From Hyphomicrobiales bacterium (GTDB taxonomy: Bacteria > Pseudomonadota > Alphaproteobacteria > Rhizobiales > Rhizobiaceae), in NCBI GenBank assembly GCA_900470195.1, contig UEIJ01000004.1, positions 62,001-126,000 on the forward strand: 64,000 nucleotides of DNA, given 5' to 3'. Positions within the stretch are counted from its first letter, which is position 1; each line of letters begins with the position of its first letter. A program made the translations under genes and the position numbers. Of the stretch, positions 55,361 through 63,988 are shown one piece after another. Below the pieces are notes generated by a model, which saw only the letters and a list, made by a program, of their open reading frames with translations, was not told the DNA's origin and searched no databases.

Positions 55361-56424
55361 TTCACGGTTTCCGCGAGATGCTTCGGCCATTCGGCATTGG
55401 GATCAAGCTTGACATAGGCCATGCCCGGCAACCCCGTTTTTACCTGCTGAATATATTTTTGAAGCAGTTCCTGCGAAATCTTCGCCTTGACCCGGAACAT
55501 CAGTTTCTGGCGCTCTTCCTCCGTTTCCACAGTCTTCGGTGTGAACTGGGCAACGTCGGCTACAAAACTTATCTTCGCAGGAATGACATATTGAGGTGCC
55601 GCATCGAGAACGATCCGGGCGTCAGCACCAATGGCGACCCGCCCCGCTTGAGCTGTCGGCAGAAAGAAGGTCATATAAACATCGCTGACATCCACAAGAT
55701 TGAGCACCCGTCCACCCGCGGAAAGCACCTCACCCGGCTGAGCGACACGATACTGAACACGTCCCGGTTTCGGAGCTCTCAAGGTGGCGTCGTTGATATC
55801 TGCCTGGATGCTGGCAATTGCCGCCTTGGCGGCCTCCACCGATGCTTCGGCATCAATAACCTGCGCCTTTGCGGCACCTATGGCTGCTTCCGTGGCAGCA
55901 AGCTGCGCTCTGGCCGCGCCGACGGCCGCTTCCGCACCCTGGGCGGTCGCGCGGTCATCATCGAGAACCTGTTGCGAAACTGTGCGCGATTGCGTCAACT
56001 GCTGTGATCGGGCCAGACGGCGCTGCGCAGCGTCCAGCTGCGCGTCGCGTTGCGCCACGGTCGCTCCGGCGGCAGTGTGCTCGGCTTCGCGTTGCGTGAC
56101 AAGGCTGCGTGCCGTCTCGATACCGATCTCGGCCCGTCGCAACTGCGCTTCCGCCTGTTTGAGCTGGCTTTCCAGCTGATCCGTGTCCATACGTGCAAGA
56201 ACGTCATTTGCCTGAACAAAATCGCCCTCATCCACGAGGATTTCGCGGATACGTCCCGGACTCTTCGTCGAAATATCGATCTCAACCGCCTCGATACGGC
56301 CATTGCCCCGGGCTATACCTTCCGGCAATCCGTCGCCATTCAGCGCTTTCCAGGCATAATATCCGCCTGCTGCGAGGACGATAATCGCTCCAGCCAATAT
56401 CCATTGCTTGCGGTTGAAAGCCAT
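55357..56424 (-). CDS. HlyD-family periplasmic adaptor (YhiI-like)
   Basis: 355 aa from ATG 56424. N-terminal anchor helix ([18 protein letters not shown]). The barrel-sandwich begins at [28 protein letters not shown], and a long coiled-coil hairpin (about 80-215, Ala/Gln/Glu-rich) is followed by [19 protein letters not shown]. It links the inner-membrane exporter to an outer-membrane channel. First gene of the exporter operon; FNR-type boxes lie 240 and 493 bp upstream. Confidence 0.9.
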   Translation of the reverse strand: MAFNRKQWILAGAIIVLAAGGYYAWKALNGDGLPEGIARGNGRIEAVEIDISTKSPGRIREILVDEGDFVQANDVLARMDTDQLESQLKQAEAQLRRAEIGIETARSLVTQREAEHTAAGATVAQRDAQLDAAQRRLARSQQLTQSRTVSQQVLDDDRATAQGAEAAVGAARAQLAATEAAIGAAKAQVIDAEASVEAAKAAIASIQADINDATLRAPKPGRVQYRVAQPGEVLSAGGRVLNLVDVSDVYMTFFLPTAQAGRVAIGADARIVLDAAPQYVIPAKISFVADVAQFTPKTVETEEERQKLMFRVKAKISQELLQKYIQQVKTGLPGMAYVKLDPNAEWPKHLAETVK

Positions 56425-56663
56425 AACGAAACACCCTCATTGCCATCATCGTCACAATGCCGTCCTCAAACGAAGCATCGGCAAGCGGTCGCTGTCTGCA
56501 AGGGTCTTCGTTACCCCACCGCCCCGCCTCCGGTCTGAGCCGGAACCTTCTCGAGGGGATATGGAACTACCTTCTCATTTAGCAACCGGTGAATTGGGGG
56601 AAGCGATTCAGAATCGCAAACTCCCGGTTGGATCTGCTCTAGCCATCGCCGAAACCGTTCGCC

Positions 56664-56677
56664 TTGATTAGGATCAA
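56664..56677. promoter_or_regulatory. FNR/FnrN-type box
   Basis: TTGAT-TAGG-ATCAA, a perfect match to the TTGAT-N4-ATCAA consensus. It is 240 bp before the exporter HlyD gene on the minus strand. A promoter with the box at -41.5 would give a leader of about 200 nt. Confidence 0.75.
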
Positions 56678-56916
56678 GAACAGCTAAAACATCAATGTGT
56701 TGGAGACGCGGGTGCTGATTTGATGAAACAGAGGGGAGCAACGCCGACAGCACCCGCTGGCTGCCGACAGGCGACGTTGCAGAAAGATCGCGCTCATGCG
56801 CTCGACAGATTGATTTAGCCGGGGTGCCTTTCGAGTAGGGCCTCGGCACCCCGGGTCACCGGCTCTGGTGGAAATCGGCAACGACGGCTAGTTAGCACCG
56901 GCTCAAACGAAACTCT

Positions 56917-56930
56917 TTGATTTCAATCAA
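56917..56930. promoter_or_regulatory. FNR/FnrN-type box (second)
   Basis: TTGAT-TTCA-ATCAA, again a perfect match, about 250 bp from the first box and 40 bp from the end of the GHL10 gene. It may drive a separate transcript within the gap on the minus strand. Confidence 0.72.
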
Positions 56931-56969
56931 ACAAGGGAGGTTTCCGCAGACTATCGCCGTTTTTTGCGG

Positions 56970-58166
56970 TTATTTTTTCCGTGACCTGCATTTGCCCCAT
57001 GTGTTCTTCAGATAGCTCGAAACGGCTGCCAGTTTCGGGTCGGAGAGAAACCCCTGACGGAATAGAATGCTTCCCTTCACTTCCGGCAGGGAATCGTTGA
57101 GCTCAAGCTGTCGTTTGATTTCTGTCACGCCATTCCCGGCCTGCCATCCGGGTTCAAGCGTCGTCCCGGAACCGGCCCGATAAAGTGCCAGACCAATATA
57201 GAGGTCGGTCTTCGTTCCGCGAACCGTTTCTGCCCACCATTTGGCAATCGTTCCGTAGGAAACGTCCTTCCGTCCGAAGGACCAGTAAATCTGCGGCGCG
57301 ATATAGTCGATCATACCTTCCTTCACCCAGCGCCGCGTGTCGGCAAAATCACCGTCGTAGTTGGTTTTTCCGGCGTGGGTTGCAGAACCGCGCGGATCGT
57401 CAGCAGCATTGCGCCAGACGCCGCTCGGACTGATACCGAAACGCACATTTGGTTTGATTGACTTAATCTTGTCCGAAATCTGCTGCACCAGCGTATGGGT
57501 ATTGTAGCGACGCCATTCATATTTGCTCGAGAAATGCGTGCCGAACTGCTTGTAGGATTTATTGTCATCGAGTTTTGACGTCGCCGTTTCGTAGTAGAAA
57601 TAATCATCGAACTGAACACCATCGACATCATATTTCTGCACGACTTCTGCCGTCACATTCGTCACCCAGTCGCGAACCGCCGGAATACCTGGATCGAGCA
57701 CATAACGGTCGGCTGAAACGCCGATCCAATCCGGATGAGACTTGTAAACACTGACCGGAGACTCTTTCGCGGAATTTCGCAATTCCTTGCGGGTAGATGG
57801 CTTCGTATCCATCGAGACGCGATAAGGATTAAGCCATGCGTGCAGTTCAATGCCGCGCTTATGCGCTTCCTGAATGGCAAATTTCAAAGGGTCAAAGCCC
57901 GGATCTTTGCCGAGCGTTCCGGTGAGATAGGACGACCACGGCAAATAGGATGACTTGTAAAACGCATCGGCAGTCGGCGAAACCTGAAAAATCACGGCAT
58001 TGATACCATGCTCGGATGCCTCATCGAAGAGCCTGACCAGTTCCTGCTTCTGGCGCTTTATGCGTTCGGCATCGTCCTCAATGCGGGACGAACTGCGCGA
58101 CGGCCAATCGAGATTGAGAACTGTCGCTATCCAGCTGGCATGAAATGCAGCGCAATCGAGAGGCAT
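56970..58166 (-). CDS. GHL10/family 10-like glycoside hydrolase without signal peptide
   Basis: About 398 aa from ATG 58166 (TTG 58187 possible). TIM-barrel GHL10 (DUF187, YngK/YddW) features: WIATVLNLDWPSR near the N-terminus, VIFQVSPTADAFYKS, LHAWLNPYRVS, VDGVQFDDYFYY, and IDYIAPQIYWSFGR. Family members cleave peptidoglycan-like or other glycans outside the cytoplasm and normally carry a signal peptide. Here the frame closes at a stop near 58230 with no hydrophobic leader, so export is unexplained. Divergent from the Usp gene. Confidence 0.82.
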   Translation of the reverse strand: MPLDCAAFHASWIATVLNLDWPSRSSSRIEDDAERIKRQKQELVRLFDEASEHGINAVIFQVSPTADAFYKSSYLPWSSYLTGTLGKDPGFDPLKFAIQEAHKRGIELHAWLNPYRVSMDTKPSTRKELRNSAKESPVSVYKSHPDWIGVSADRYVLDPGIPAVRDWVTNVTAEVVQKYDVDGVQFDDYFYYETATSKLDDNKSYKQFGTHFSSKYEWRRYNTHTLVQQISDKIKSIKPNVRFGISPSGVWRNAADDPRGSATHAGKTNYDGDFADTRRWVKEGMIDYIAPQIYWSFGRKDVSYGTIAKWWAETVRGTKTDLYIGLALYRAGSGTTLEPGWQAGNGVTEIKRQLELNDSLPEVKGSILFRQGFLSDPKLAAVSSYLKNTWGKCRSRKK

Positions 58167-58263
58167 GAAATCGTTCCGTCTAAACAACTTGTCAGGGAAG
58201 GGTTTGATATGGCTCTTTAACGCATTAGCTTAAAGATGGAAAAGCAACAGCGAGGGCAGCAGC

Positions 58264-58707
58264 ATGTACAAGAATATTCTCGTAACCACCGACGGGTCAG
58301 AGTTTGCAGAGCGTGGACTCGTGCACGCCTTCAAGCTGGCGCATGCCGTCGGCGCGAAAATTACCGTGCTGACTGTGACCGCTCCCTATTCCGTGTCCGG
58401 ACTTCCGGGCGGCTGGACCGATAGCCCTGCCTTCATTGAGCGTTTCGAGCAGGAATGGAACGAATATGCCGATAAATCCCTCGCCCGCGCGCGCGAACTT
58501 GCAGAGGAAGCAGAAGTCGAAGTTCATACCCTGCATAAGGTCGCTACGCATCCAGCGACATCCATCATTGAGACAGCCAAGGAACTGCGCAATGATCTGA
58601 TCGTCATGGCATCCCACGGTCGTCGTGGCCTGAAAGGCATGCTTCTCGGCAGTCAGACCTATGAAGTCCTGACCCGCGGCGACACGCCGGTTCTAGTGGT
58701 AAAATAA
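58264..58707 (+). CDS. Universal stress protein UspA family
   Basis: 147 aa from ATG 58264. Start KNILVTTDGSEFAERG, and ATP-binding loop HGRRGLKGMLLGSQTYEVL of the G-x2-G-x9-G(S/T) type, ending in TPVLVVK. Cytosolic, ATP-binding Usp. An insert after the second strand (PYSVSGLPGGWTDSPAF) is typical of the longer proteobacterial type often induced by low oxygen. The upstream sequence has only a half FNR site (TTGAT at about 58204). Confidence 0.9.
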   Translation: MYKNILVTTDGSEFAERGLVHAFKLAHAVGAKITVLTVTAPYSVSGLPGGWTDSPAFIERFEQEWNEYADKSLARARELAEEAEVEVHTLHKVATHPATSIIETAKELRNDLIVMASHGRRGLKGMLLGSQTYEVLTRGDTPVLVVK

Positions 58708-58746
58708 CACGGGATCGGGTCTGCCGGAAATTTCAGACCCTCGATT

Positions 58747-59181
58747 TCAGCCGGTCTGGTGACCTGTCGCACTTTCGATATCAACACGAAAAAAGACCGG
58801 AGCCAGCTTGCGTTCGTGTCCGTCCTTCGCAACCGTTTTGGTATATGCTGGTTCCCACCAGGTCGGCTCCGAGGCCATGAGCGCGACGATGGAGTTTTTC
58901 TCGTCTTCGCGTTCGATTTCCCGATATCGGCCATTCAGCACCACGGTGCGCCAGTTGGTCCGGGATTCAATATGATCGAAAATTATGCAAACCGCATCGT
59001 TCTTGCGCAAGGCTTCAGTCTTATGCCCCTCAGTCGTAAAACAATAGAGTGAACCGCCGCTGAACCTGAAACTCAGCGGCACGATATATGGGCGATCATC
59101 AAGAACATACGCCAGCCGCCCCAGTGGGGTGTGCTGTATCATGTCCCGGATATCGTATTCGGACATTTCCCTGATCATCAT
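58747..59181 (-). CDS. Pyridoxamine 5'-phosphate oxidase-fold flavin-binding protein
   Basis: 144 aa. Start ATG 59181 (59178 also possible) after AGAGG; a further ATG at 59223 would add 14 residues but overlaps the promoter region. Split-barrel flavin-binding fold: [63 protein letters not shown]. The TrpGAxR-like EPTWWEPAY lies near the C-terminus. Members bind FMN, haem or F420. An FNR/FixK-type box is centred 66 bp before the start. The reaction is unknown. Confidence 0.83.
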   Translation of the reverse strand: MMIREMSEYDIRDMIQHTPLGRLAYVLDDRPYIVPLSFRFSGGSLYCFTTEGHKTEALRKNDAVCIIFDHIESRTNWRTVVLNGRYREIEREDEKNSIVALMASEPTWWEPAYTKTVAKDGHERKLAPVFFRVDIESATGHQTG

Positions 59182-59240
59182 TAGCGCGCCTCTGCCGTTT
59201 GTTAGTTTCCGACAGGTTAACATAGGGCGGCGTTCCGGCT

Positions 59241-59254
59241 TTGACCGTAGTCAA
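59241..59254 (-). promoter_or_regulatory. FixK/FNR-type box upstream of the pyridoxamine-oxidase-fold gene
   Basis: TTGAC-CGTA-GTCAA, a perfect palindrome of the FixK/FnrN class. If centred at -41.5 the transcript would start near 59206, about 25 nt before ATG 59181, which is an ideal promoter geometry. Confidence 0.78.
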
Positions 59255-59276
59255 ATGGTAAGGCGCGGTAATTTTA

Positions 59277-60203
59277 TCAGGCGAAAAGGCGTCCTTCGGC
59301 GATCTTCACTGCGGTACCCCCGATCCGGGCGCCTGTGAGCTGCTGCTTGGCGACATCCAGTTCAAGGCGAATCCGTGAGGGCCGCCCCATTTCCATCCCC
59401 TGCTCGATCCACCACTGCGAACTGCCATCAATCGGCTTGTCGTTCTTCTGGATCATGCCTGCAAAGGCAGCGACGGCGGAACCAGTAGCAGGGTCCTCAT
59501 AGACATTGGCACCCGTTACAAACATGCGCGCATGGAAATTGCTGTCGAACAGAATCGTTTCCCGGCAATAGACATAGATTGGCAAGGGTCGGCCATCGAC
59601 GTGCGGCAGGCTTTCGTTGACGTAAACCGGGTCAATGGACACTTTCGCCGCTGCTATCAGATTGTGAACAGGCACAAGCAGATATGGCGTGCCCGCGCTC
59701 CAGACAGCAGGCACATGGTTCTCGAATCCAATCTCGTGAGTACCGAGACCGATCGCAGCGGCGGCCTCTTCTTTCTCCACCTTAACGTCCAGCCGTTCCG
59801 GCAGGCGAGGCAGATCGAACTCGGCGAACGCGCTGTTCTCGCCAAGTATGACGCCACAGCGAACAATGCCGACCTTCTCTTCCAAAGCCACGAGCCTGTC
59901 CGTCTCATCTCCCGTCTTGCGGCGTCGGGCAAGCGACACCGCCGCCCCCACTGTCGGGTGTCCGGCAAAGGGAAGCTCATAATCAGGCGTGAAGATACGC
60001 ACCGCTGCTTCATGCGCCGGATTGCTCGGTGGGAAAATGAACACCGTTTCAGAAAGATTGAACTCACGCGCGATGGCCTGCATACGCGTATCGTTCAAAC
60101 CTTCGCTATCATGAACCACAGCCAGCGGATTTCCAGCCAGAGCCTTGTCGGCGAAAACGTCGAAAACCTCGTAAAATCTGCCGGAAACAGCGGCTTCACT
60201 CAT
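59277..60203 (-). CDS. PhzF-family isomerase
   Basis: 308 aa from ATG 60203 with GGGGAG upstream. Two-lobed PhzF/DapF-like fold: DVFADKALAGNPLAVV, EFNLSETVFIFPPS with the catalytic Glu of the SET motif, FTPDYELPFAGHPTVGAA, and EDPATGSAVAAFAG. PhzF isomerises a phenazine precursor, but most homologues outside phenazine clusters have unknown substrates. There are no phenazine genes here. Possibly co-transcribed with the NUDIX and EEP genes upstream (130-bp gap). Confidence 0.9.
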   Translation of the reverse strand: MSEAAVSGRFYEVFDVFADKALAGNPLAVVHDSEGLNDTRMQAIAREFNLSETVFIFPPSNPAHEAAVRIFTPDYELPFAGHPTVGAAVSLARRRKTGDETDRLVALEEKVGIVRCGVILGENSAFAEFDLPRLPERLDVKVEKEEAAAAIGLGTHEIGFENHVPAVWSAGTPYLLVPVHNLIAAAKVSIDPVYVNESLPHVDGRPLPIYVYCRETILFDSNFHARMFVTGANVYEDPATGSAVAAFAGMIQKNDKPIDGSSQWWIEQGMEMGRPSRIRLELDVAKQQLTGARIGGTAVKIAEGRLFA

Positions 60204-60333
60204 CCCTCATTCTCCCCACGACGTACTCACAAGATAGACCGCAAAGGCGATTTCACTCCGATGCTTCATGCTTCGCGTTATCTGCGAGCATAGACAATTT
60301 CGCAGCGCTGTCATCTGCAAGTCTGACCAAGTT

Positions 60334-61044
60334 TTAGAGATTGTTGAAATGCCAGTCCGCGAAGGCTCGCACATAAGTCGGCGTGGCCTCGCCCATCGCT
60401 CCTGCTGCCTTCACCGGTATGATCTCCGACAGTTCCGGCTCGGCCTCCTCGGACAAGTGCTGTTCAATCCGCGACACCAGCTCCGTTGATGCCGCGTCAA
60501 AATAATAACGGCGGAAAAGCGCAATGCTGCGATTGCCGGTTACAAGATTGATTTGCTGCTCCGCTCTGGCGTCACGAAGATCGAGACCGGTTTCTTCCTG
60601 AACCTCGCGCCAGCGATTGGCATCATAGTCGACATACCCATCGACAATATCATTATCGTCAATGGAACCGGCTGGAAAATAAACCCTACCTGCTCCCGCA
60701 TTTTGCGCACTCATGCGCCCTGCAATCAAATGTCCCTCGCTGGAGACGATCACTCCGATACCGAAAATATGCCATGGACGTTCCCGCGACACGTCACGCC
60801 GCCAGTGCATCAGCGTCGCAAAACTGGTGCGCTGGAAACCGGCTTTAAATTGGCCGCCTGTCAATTCAGCATGCGGCGCCAAATAAAACTCACCGTCGAA
60901 CAAAGTGGGGTTTGCGGCCCGTTCTCTCGTCCAGTTCGACGCAATCGCCTCCCTGTTCTCCATTGCATACGGCAAAGGACCGGGCAGCACCCGTACATCG
61001 GCACGGTCGATAATATGGACGGTGTTTTCCCGGACGTGTTCCAT
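60334..61044 (-). CDS. NUDIX hydrolase with non-canonical Nudix box
   Basis: 236 aa from ATG 61044 (GTG 61047 abuts the upstream gene). A long N-terminal part (to about 105) precedes the NUDIX domain. The box reads G-x5-D-x13-REVQEETG: the first metal-side Glu is Asp and six extra residues lie before REVxEETG. The catalytic core REVQEETG is intact. It would hydrolyse a nucleoside diphosphate linked to another moiety. It follows the EEP nuclease gene by 3 bp, so they form an operon. Confidence 0.78.
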   Translation of the reverse strand: MEHVRENTVHIIDRADVRVLPGPLPYAMENREAIASNWTRERAANPTLFDGEFYLAPHAELTGGQFKAGFQRTSFATLMHWRRDVSRERPWHIFGIGVIVSSEGHLIAGRMSAQNAGAGRVYFPAGSIDDNDIVDGYVDYDANRWREVQEETGLDLRDARAEQQINLVTGNRSIALFRRYYFDAASTELVSRIEQHLSEEAEPELSEIIPVKAAGAMGEATPTYVRAFADWHFNNL

Positions 61045-61047
61045 CAC

Positions 61048-62157
61048 TCAAACCATATTCAGCGTCACTGCAACCGGACAATGATCGCTTGCCTTCGGGC
61101 GATCCCATCCGGTCCGGGGATAGCGGTCAACCTGCTGGTCAGGCGGAAAGATTGTGCGCCACGGCTGCCCACGCCGGATGATGTTCGGAACCGCCTTCTC
61201 GTTTTTCTTCGCAAATGAAGGCGAAGCCATGATGTAGTCGAGTTGGCAAAGATGGCGCTCTTGCGGCCCGCGCGTGTGATACAGCGTCCAGCGGTCCATG
61301 ACGGGGCGGCGTTCGATCAGATTGACTGCAAATCCATCTGCCAGAAGCACGTCGAGCGCACTTTCCTCTTCGACCATTGGAGTGAACTGGTAGCCATTCC
61401 ATTCATCTCCCCCTATGACGATCCGCTCACGATAGTCATTGAAGTCACCGCAAATCAGCCAGCGGCGGTCAGCAACGTTAGCCGGTCCGAACTTGTCTTC
61501 GATGATACGGCGTATGGCTCGCGCTTCAGCGCGACGCACGGGCAAAGATGAAGTTCGCCCATCAAAGCCGTTACGCGCACCCGTCATTGATTTCAGATGC
61601 GTCACGAAAAGCGATAGCGGCTTTCCGGCAATGCGAATATCCACATTCAGGCAATCCCGCTTGAAGATGCGGTCATGAGGCTCAAGCCCGAGTTCGCCGA
61701 GGGCAGGCTCGTAAAGGCCGAAATCATTGTAGGTTACGTATGCATAGCTTGTAACCTCATCCACCTCGATGGGCTGACCGTCCCTTGTGGTGTCGCGCAT
61801 CATAACGGCGACATCGATGCCACGGCTGTCGTTTCCGTCGATCAGATATTTATGCCGGAAGCCATGGCCTATCATCTTGAAAAGATAGCCATACTCGAAC
61901 GCATTGAGCGCAGCCAGATTGTCCACTTCCTGCAGGCAAAGAATGTCGGCGCGCGTTTCGGCGATAGCAAGAGCCGTCATCTGGCGTGTATCGTCGGCAT
62001 GTGCAATGGCACGTGCCTGTTCGAGAAGGCGATACTGTGCCTCATCGCTGATTTCGAACAGTTGCAAGGTGCGATCCTGATGCAATTCATTGCGAAAGCC
62101 AGAAAAATCGAACCGGCGCATCAGGTTTTCAACATTGAAGGTGGCTATCGTAAACAT
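61048..62157 (-). CDS. Endonuclease/exonuclease/phosphatase-family protein
   Basis: 369 aa from ATG 62157; TTG 62187 would add 10 residues. EEP fold: TFNVENL at the N-terminus, metal-binding Glu in LCLQEVDN, RDCLNVDIRIAGKPLSLFVTHLKS, CGDFNDYRER, and SDHCPVAVTL at the C-terminus. There is no signal peptide, so it is cytosolic. The fold hydrolyses phosphodiesters in DNA, RNA or inositol phosphates; the substrate is unknown. It shares an operon with the NUDIX gene. Confidence 0.88.
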   Translation of the reverse strand: MFTIATFNVENLMRRFDFSGFRNELHQDRTLQLFEISDEAQYRLLEQARAIAHADDTRQMTALAIAETRADILCLQEVDNLAALNAFEYGYLFKMIGHGFRHKYLIDGNDSRGIDVAVMMRDTTRDGQPIEVDEVTSYAYVTYNDFGLYEPALGELGLEPHDRIFKRDCLNVDIRIAGKPLSLFVTHLKSMTGARNGFDGRTSSLPVRRAEARAIRRIIEDKFGPANVADRRWLICGDFNDYRERIVIGGDEWNGYQFTPMVEEESALDVLLADGFAVNLIERRPVMDRWTLYHTRGPQERHLCQLDYIMASPSFAKKNEKAVPNIIRRGQPWRTIFPPDQQVDRYPRTGWDRPKASDHCPVAVTLNMV

Positions 62158-62295
62158 GCCTGCGCAATCTCTCCGCTTGCCGGGCAATTGGCAAGAGGAT
62201 GAATTCCGAAACCAATAAATTTCTGCCTAAACCGTGATTTGGACATAGAATATACCCATATACTGGGAGAACCGAAATTGAAGCGAGCCGAGACG

Positions 62296-62715
62296 ATGGG
62301 AAAAATACTGCGCCTGACGATACTGACCGGACTTTTTGTCGCCGGCATTGCAAGCGCGGGATCAGCCGTCGAACTGCGCAACAGTCAGTATCTTCCCTCA
62401 CTAAAGCCGAGCGGCCCGTTGATTATCGGCGGTCAGGCTGGTGCCAACCGCACTGACCCGAGCGCCCGCAATTGCTACGGTTCAACGCTTTGCCGGGAAA
62501 GCGGAACCTATATTACAGAACATGGCGTGTTGAACTATAAAAATGGCGACGCACTGCAATACAGGCAGACCGTGCAGCCGCCGGCAGCGGGTGCACGACC
62601 CAGCAGCAATCATATCCAGTGGTGTTCAAACCGCTATCGCAGCTACAGGACGTCTGACAATACCTACCAGCCATTAGCCGGCCCGAGGACGGGCTGCAAT
62701 TCACCCTTCCAGTAA
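62296..62715 (+). CDS. BA14K-family exported protein
   Basis: 139 aa from ATG 62296; TTG 62278 with GGAGA seven bases before is a real alternative and would add six residues. A signal peptide ends near AGSA. The C-terminal HIQWCSNRYRSYRTSDNTYQ...GPRTGC is the BA14K motif, named after an immunoreactive 14-kDa Brucella protein with lectin-like properties. Four cysteines are likely paired in the periplasm or at the surface. Monocistronic, closed by a terminator. Confidence 0.83.
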   Translation: MGKILRLTILTGLFVAGIASAGSAVELRNSQYLPSLKPSGPLIIGGQAGANRTDPSARNCYGSTLCRESGTYITEHGVLNYKNGDALQYRQTVQPPAAGARPSSNHIQWCSNRYRSYRTSDNTYQPLAGPRTGCNSPFQ

Positions 62716-62720
62716 GAAAA

Positions 62721-62744
62721 AAGCCGGGTCAGAACCCGGCTTTT
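62721..62744. terminator. Bidirectional terminator
   Basis: GCCGGGT / ACCCGGC (62723-62729 / 62734-62740) is flanked by an A-run and TTTT, between the convergent BA14K and aminotransferase genes. Confidence 0.9.
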
Positions 62745-62755
62745 ACATCTGCGGC

Positions 62756-63988
62756 TTAGGCAGCGGCAGATTTTGTGTGAGTGCGTATCAGGCGACCAAG
62801 CCGCTTGATGCCTTCATCGATCATCTCGTCATTTGCGCACGAATAGCTGAGGCGCAGCGTGTTGGCTCCAGTGCCATCGGCAAAGAACGCTCTGCCCGGA
62901 ACGAATGCAACCTTCTCGCTATCGATGGAAGCCGCAAGAAGTGCGGCGCCGTCTATACCTTCCGGCAGCGTGACCCAGACGAACATGCCGCCCTCGGGCT
63001 TCGTCCAGCTTGTGTTCTCAGGCATATATTTCGCCAGCGCATCAAGCATCTTGTCGCGACGGTGCCTATAAACCTTATGCAGCTTCGCTACCTGAGCATC
63101 AAAGCCGCTGCTGGCAACGCGCTGAATGGCGATCTGGTTGATCGTGGAAGAATGAAGGTCCGCCGCCTGCTTCATCAGAACAAGCTTGCGAATAACCGGC
63201 TTCGACGCCACCACATAGCCGACACGCAGGCCCGGAGCCAGTGTCTTGGAGAAGGAACCGCAATAGATGGTGCGGGTCTTCTCAATATCGCCGCCGTTAC
63301 GGGCAATGTCGAGTGCCAGGATTGGCGAAATCGCATCGCCATTGTAGCGAAGATACTGATAAGCAGCATCCTCGATCACCGGAATGTCGAGTTCATCCGC
63401 CTGTGCGAGCAGCTTCTCGCGGCCAGCAAGATCGACGGTTTCGCCAGTCGGATTGCTGAAATCGGCAGACAGATAAGCGAATTTGACCTGACCGCCTGCC
63501 TTCTTTGCTGCCTGAGCATAGGATTCCGGCGTACGGTTGCCCTTGATCGCCAGTATATCGTAATTCGGCTCATATGCGTTGAAAGCCTGAAGCGCGCCTA
63601 GATAAGTCGGAGCGGTCACGAGCGCCGTATCGGCAGGCGACAGGAACAGCTTGCCGAGATAGTCGAGCGCCTGCTGCGAACCCGATGTGATGAACACATT
63701 GTCTTCCGTGCAAGGAATGCCGATCTTGGCGAGCTCACCGACAAGCCACGTACGCAGCGGCTCGTAGCCTTCCGAAATGGAATATTGCAGCGCTGCATTG
63801 GCTTCTGTGCCGGTAAGAATATCCTTATAGGCCGCCTGGAATTCTTCGTGCGGAAAAAGAGCCGGATCAGGAATTCCGCCCGCAAACGAAATAATATCGG
63901 GACGTTCCAGAAGCTTCAGCAGTTCGCGGATTTCCGATGCGCGCATACGTTTCGAGCGCGTTGCAAATACATTTTCCCAGTCCAACAC
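62756..63988 (-). CDS. PLP-dependent class I/II aminotransferase (2-aminoadipate transaminase-like)
   Basis: 410 aa from GTG 63988 with AGGAG seven bases before, so the gene is complete. Fold-type I enzyme: FAGGIPDPALFPHEEF, SGSQQALDYLGKL, DFSNPTGETV, IEDAAYQYLRY, and the PLP lysine in GSFSKTLAPGLRVGYV. Related to LysN/MocR-type transaminases acting on 2-aminoadipate, aromatic or branched substrates. The amino donor cannot be told from sequence. Nothing adjacent clarifies the pathway. Confidence 0.87.
   Translation of the reverse strand: MLDWENVFATRSKRMRASEIRELLKLLERPDIISFAGGIPDPALFPHEEFQAAYKDILTGTEANAALQYSISEGYEPLRTWLVGELAKIGIPCTEDNVFITSGSQQALDYLGKLFLSPADTALVTAPTYLGALQAFNAYEPNYDILAIKGNRTPESYAQAAKKAGGQVKFAYLSADFSNPTGETVDLAGREKLLAQADELDIPVIEDAAYQYLRYNGDAISPILALDIARNGGDIEKTRTIYCGSFSKTLAPGLRVGYVVASKPVIRKLVLMKQAADLHSSTINQIAIQRVASSGFDAQVAKLHKVYRHRRDKMLDALAKYMPENTSWTKPEGGMFVWVTLPEGIDGAALLAASIDSEKVAFVPGRAFFADGTGANTLRLSYSCANDEMIDEGIKRLGRLIRTHTKSAAA

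Larger units (their letters stand above)
56425..56969. other. 545-bp regulatory region with two FNR-type boxes and a strong hairpin
   Basis: The region lies upstream of the exporter operon. Besides the two boxes listed separately, it holds a 10-bp perfect stem CCGGGGTGCC / GGCACCCCGG (56819-56828 / 56845-56854). A 112-codon minus-strand frame (56511-56849) has no recognisable product and no ribosome site that I can support. A transcript started from the outer box would run through the hairpin, so a small RNA is conceivable. Confidence 0.5.

Noticed and set aside
56511-56849. 112-codon minus-strand frame in the exporter upstream region
   Set aside because: No family, no convincing ribosome site, and it overlaps the hairpin and an FNR box. 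Better read as regulatory DNA.
58188-58263. FNR box before the Usp gene
   Set aside because: Only the left half-site TTGAT (near 58204) is present; the right half does not match.
59277-60203. Phenazine biosynthesis
   Set aside because: Only a PhzF-family protein is present; other phz genes are absent, and the family is widespread outside phenazine producers.
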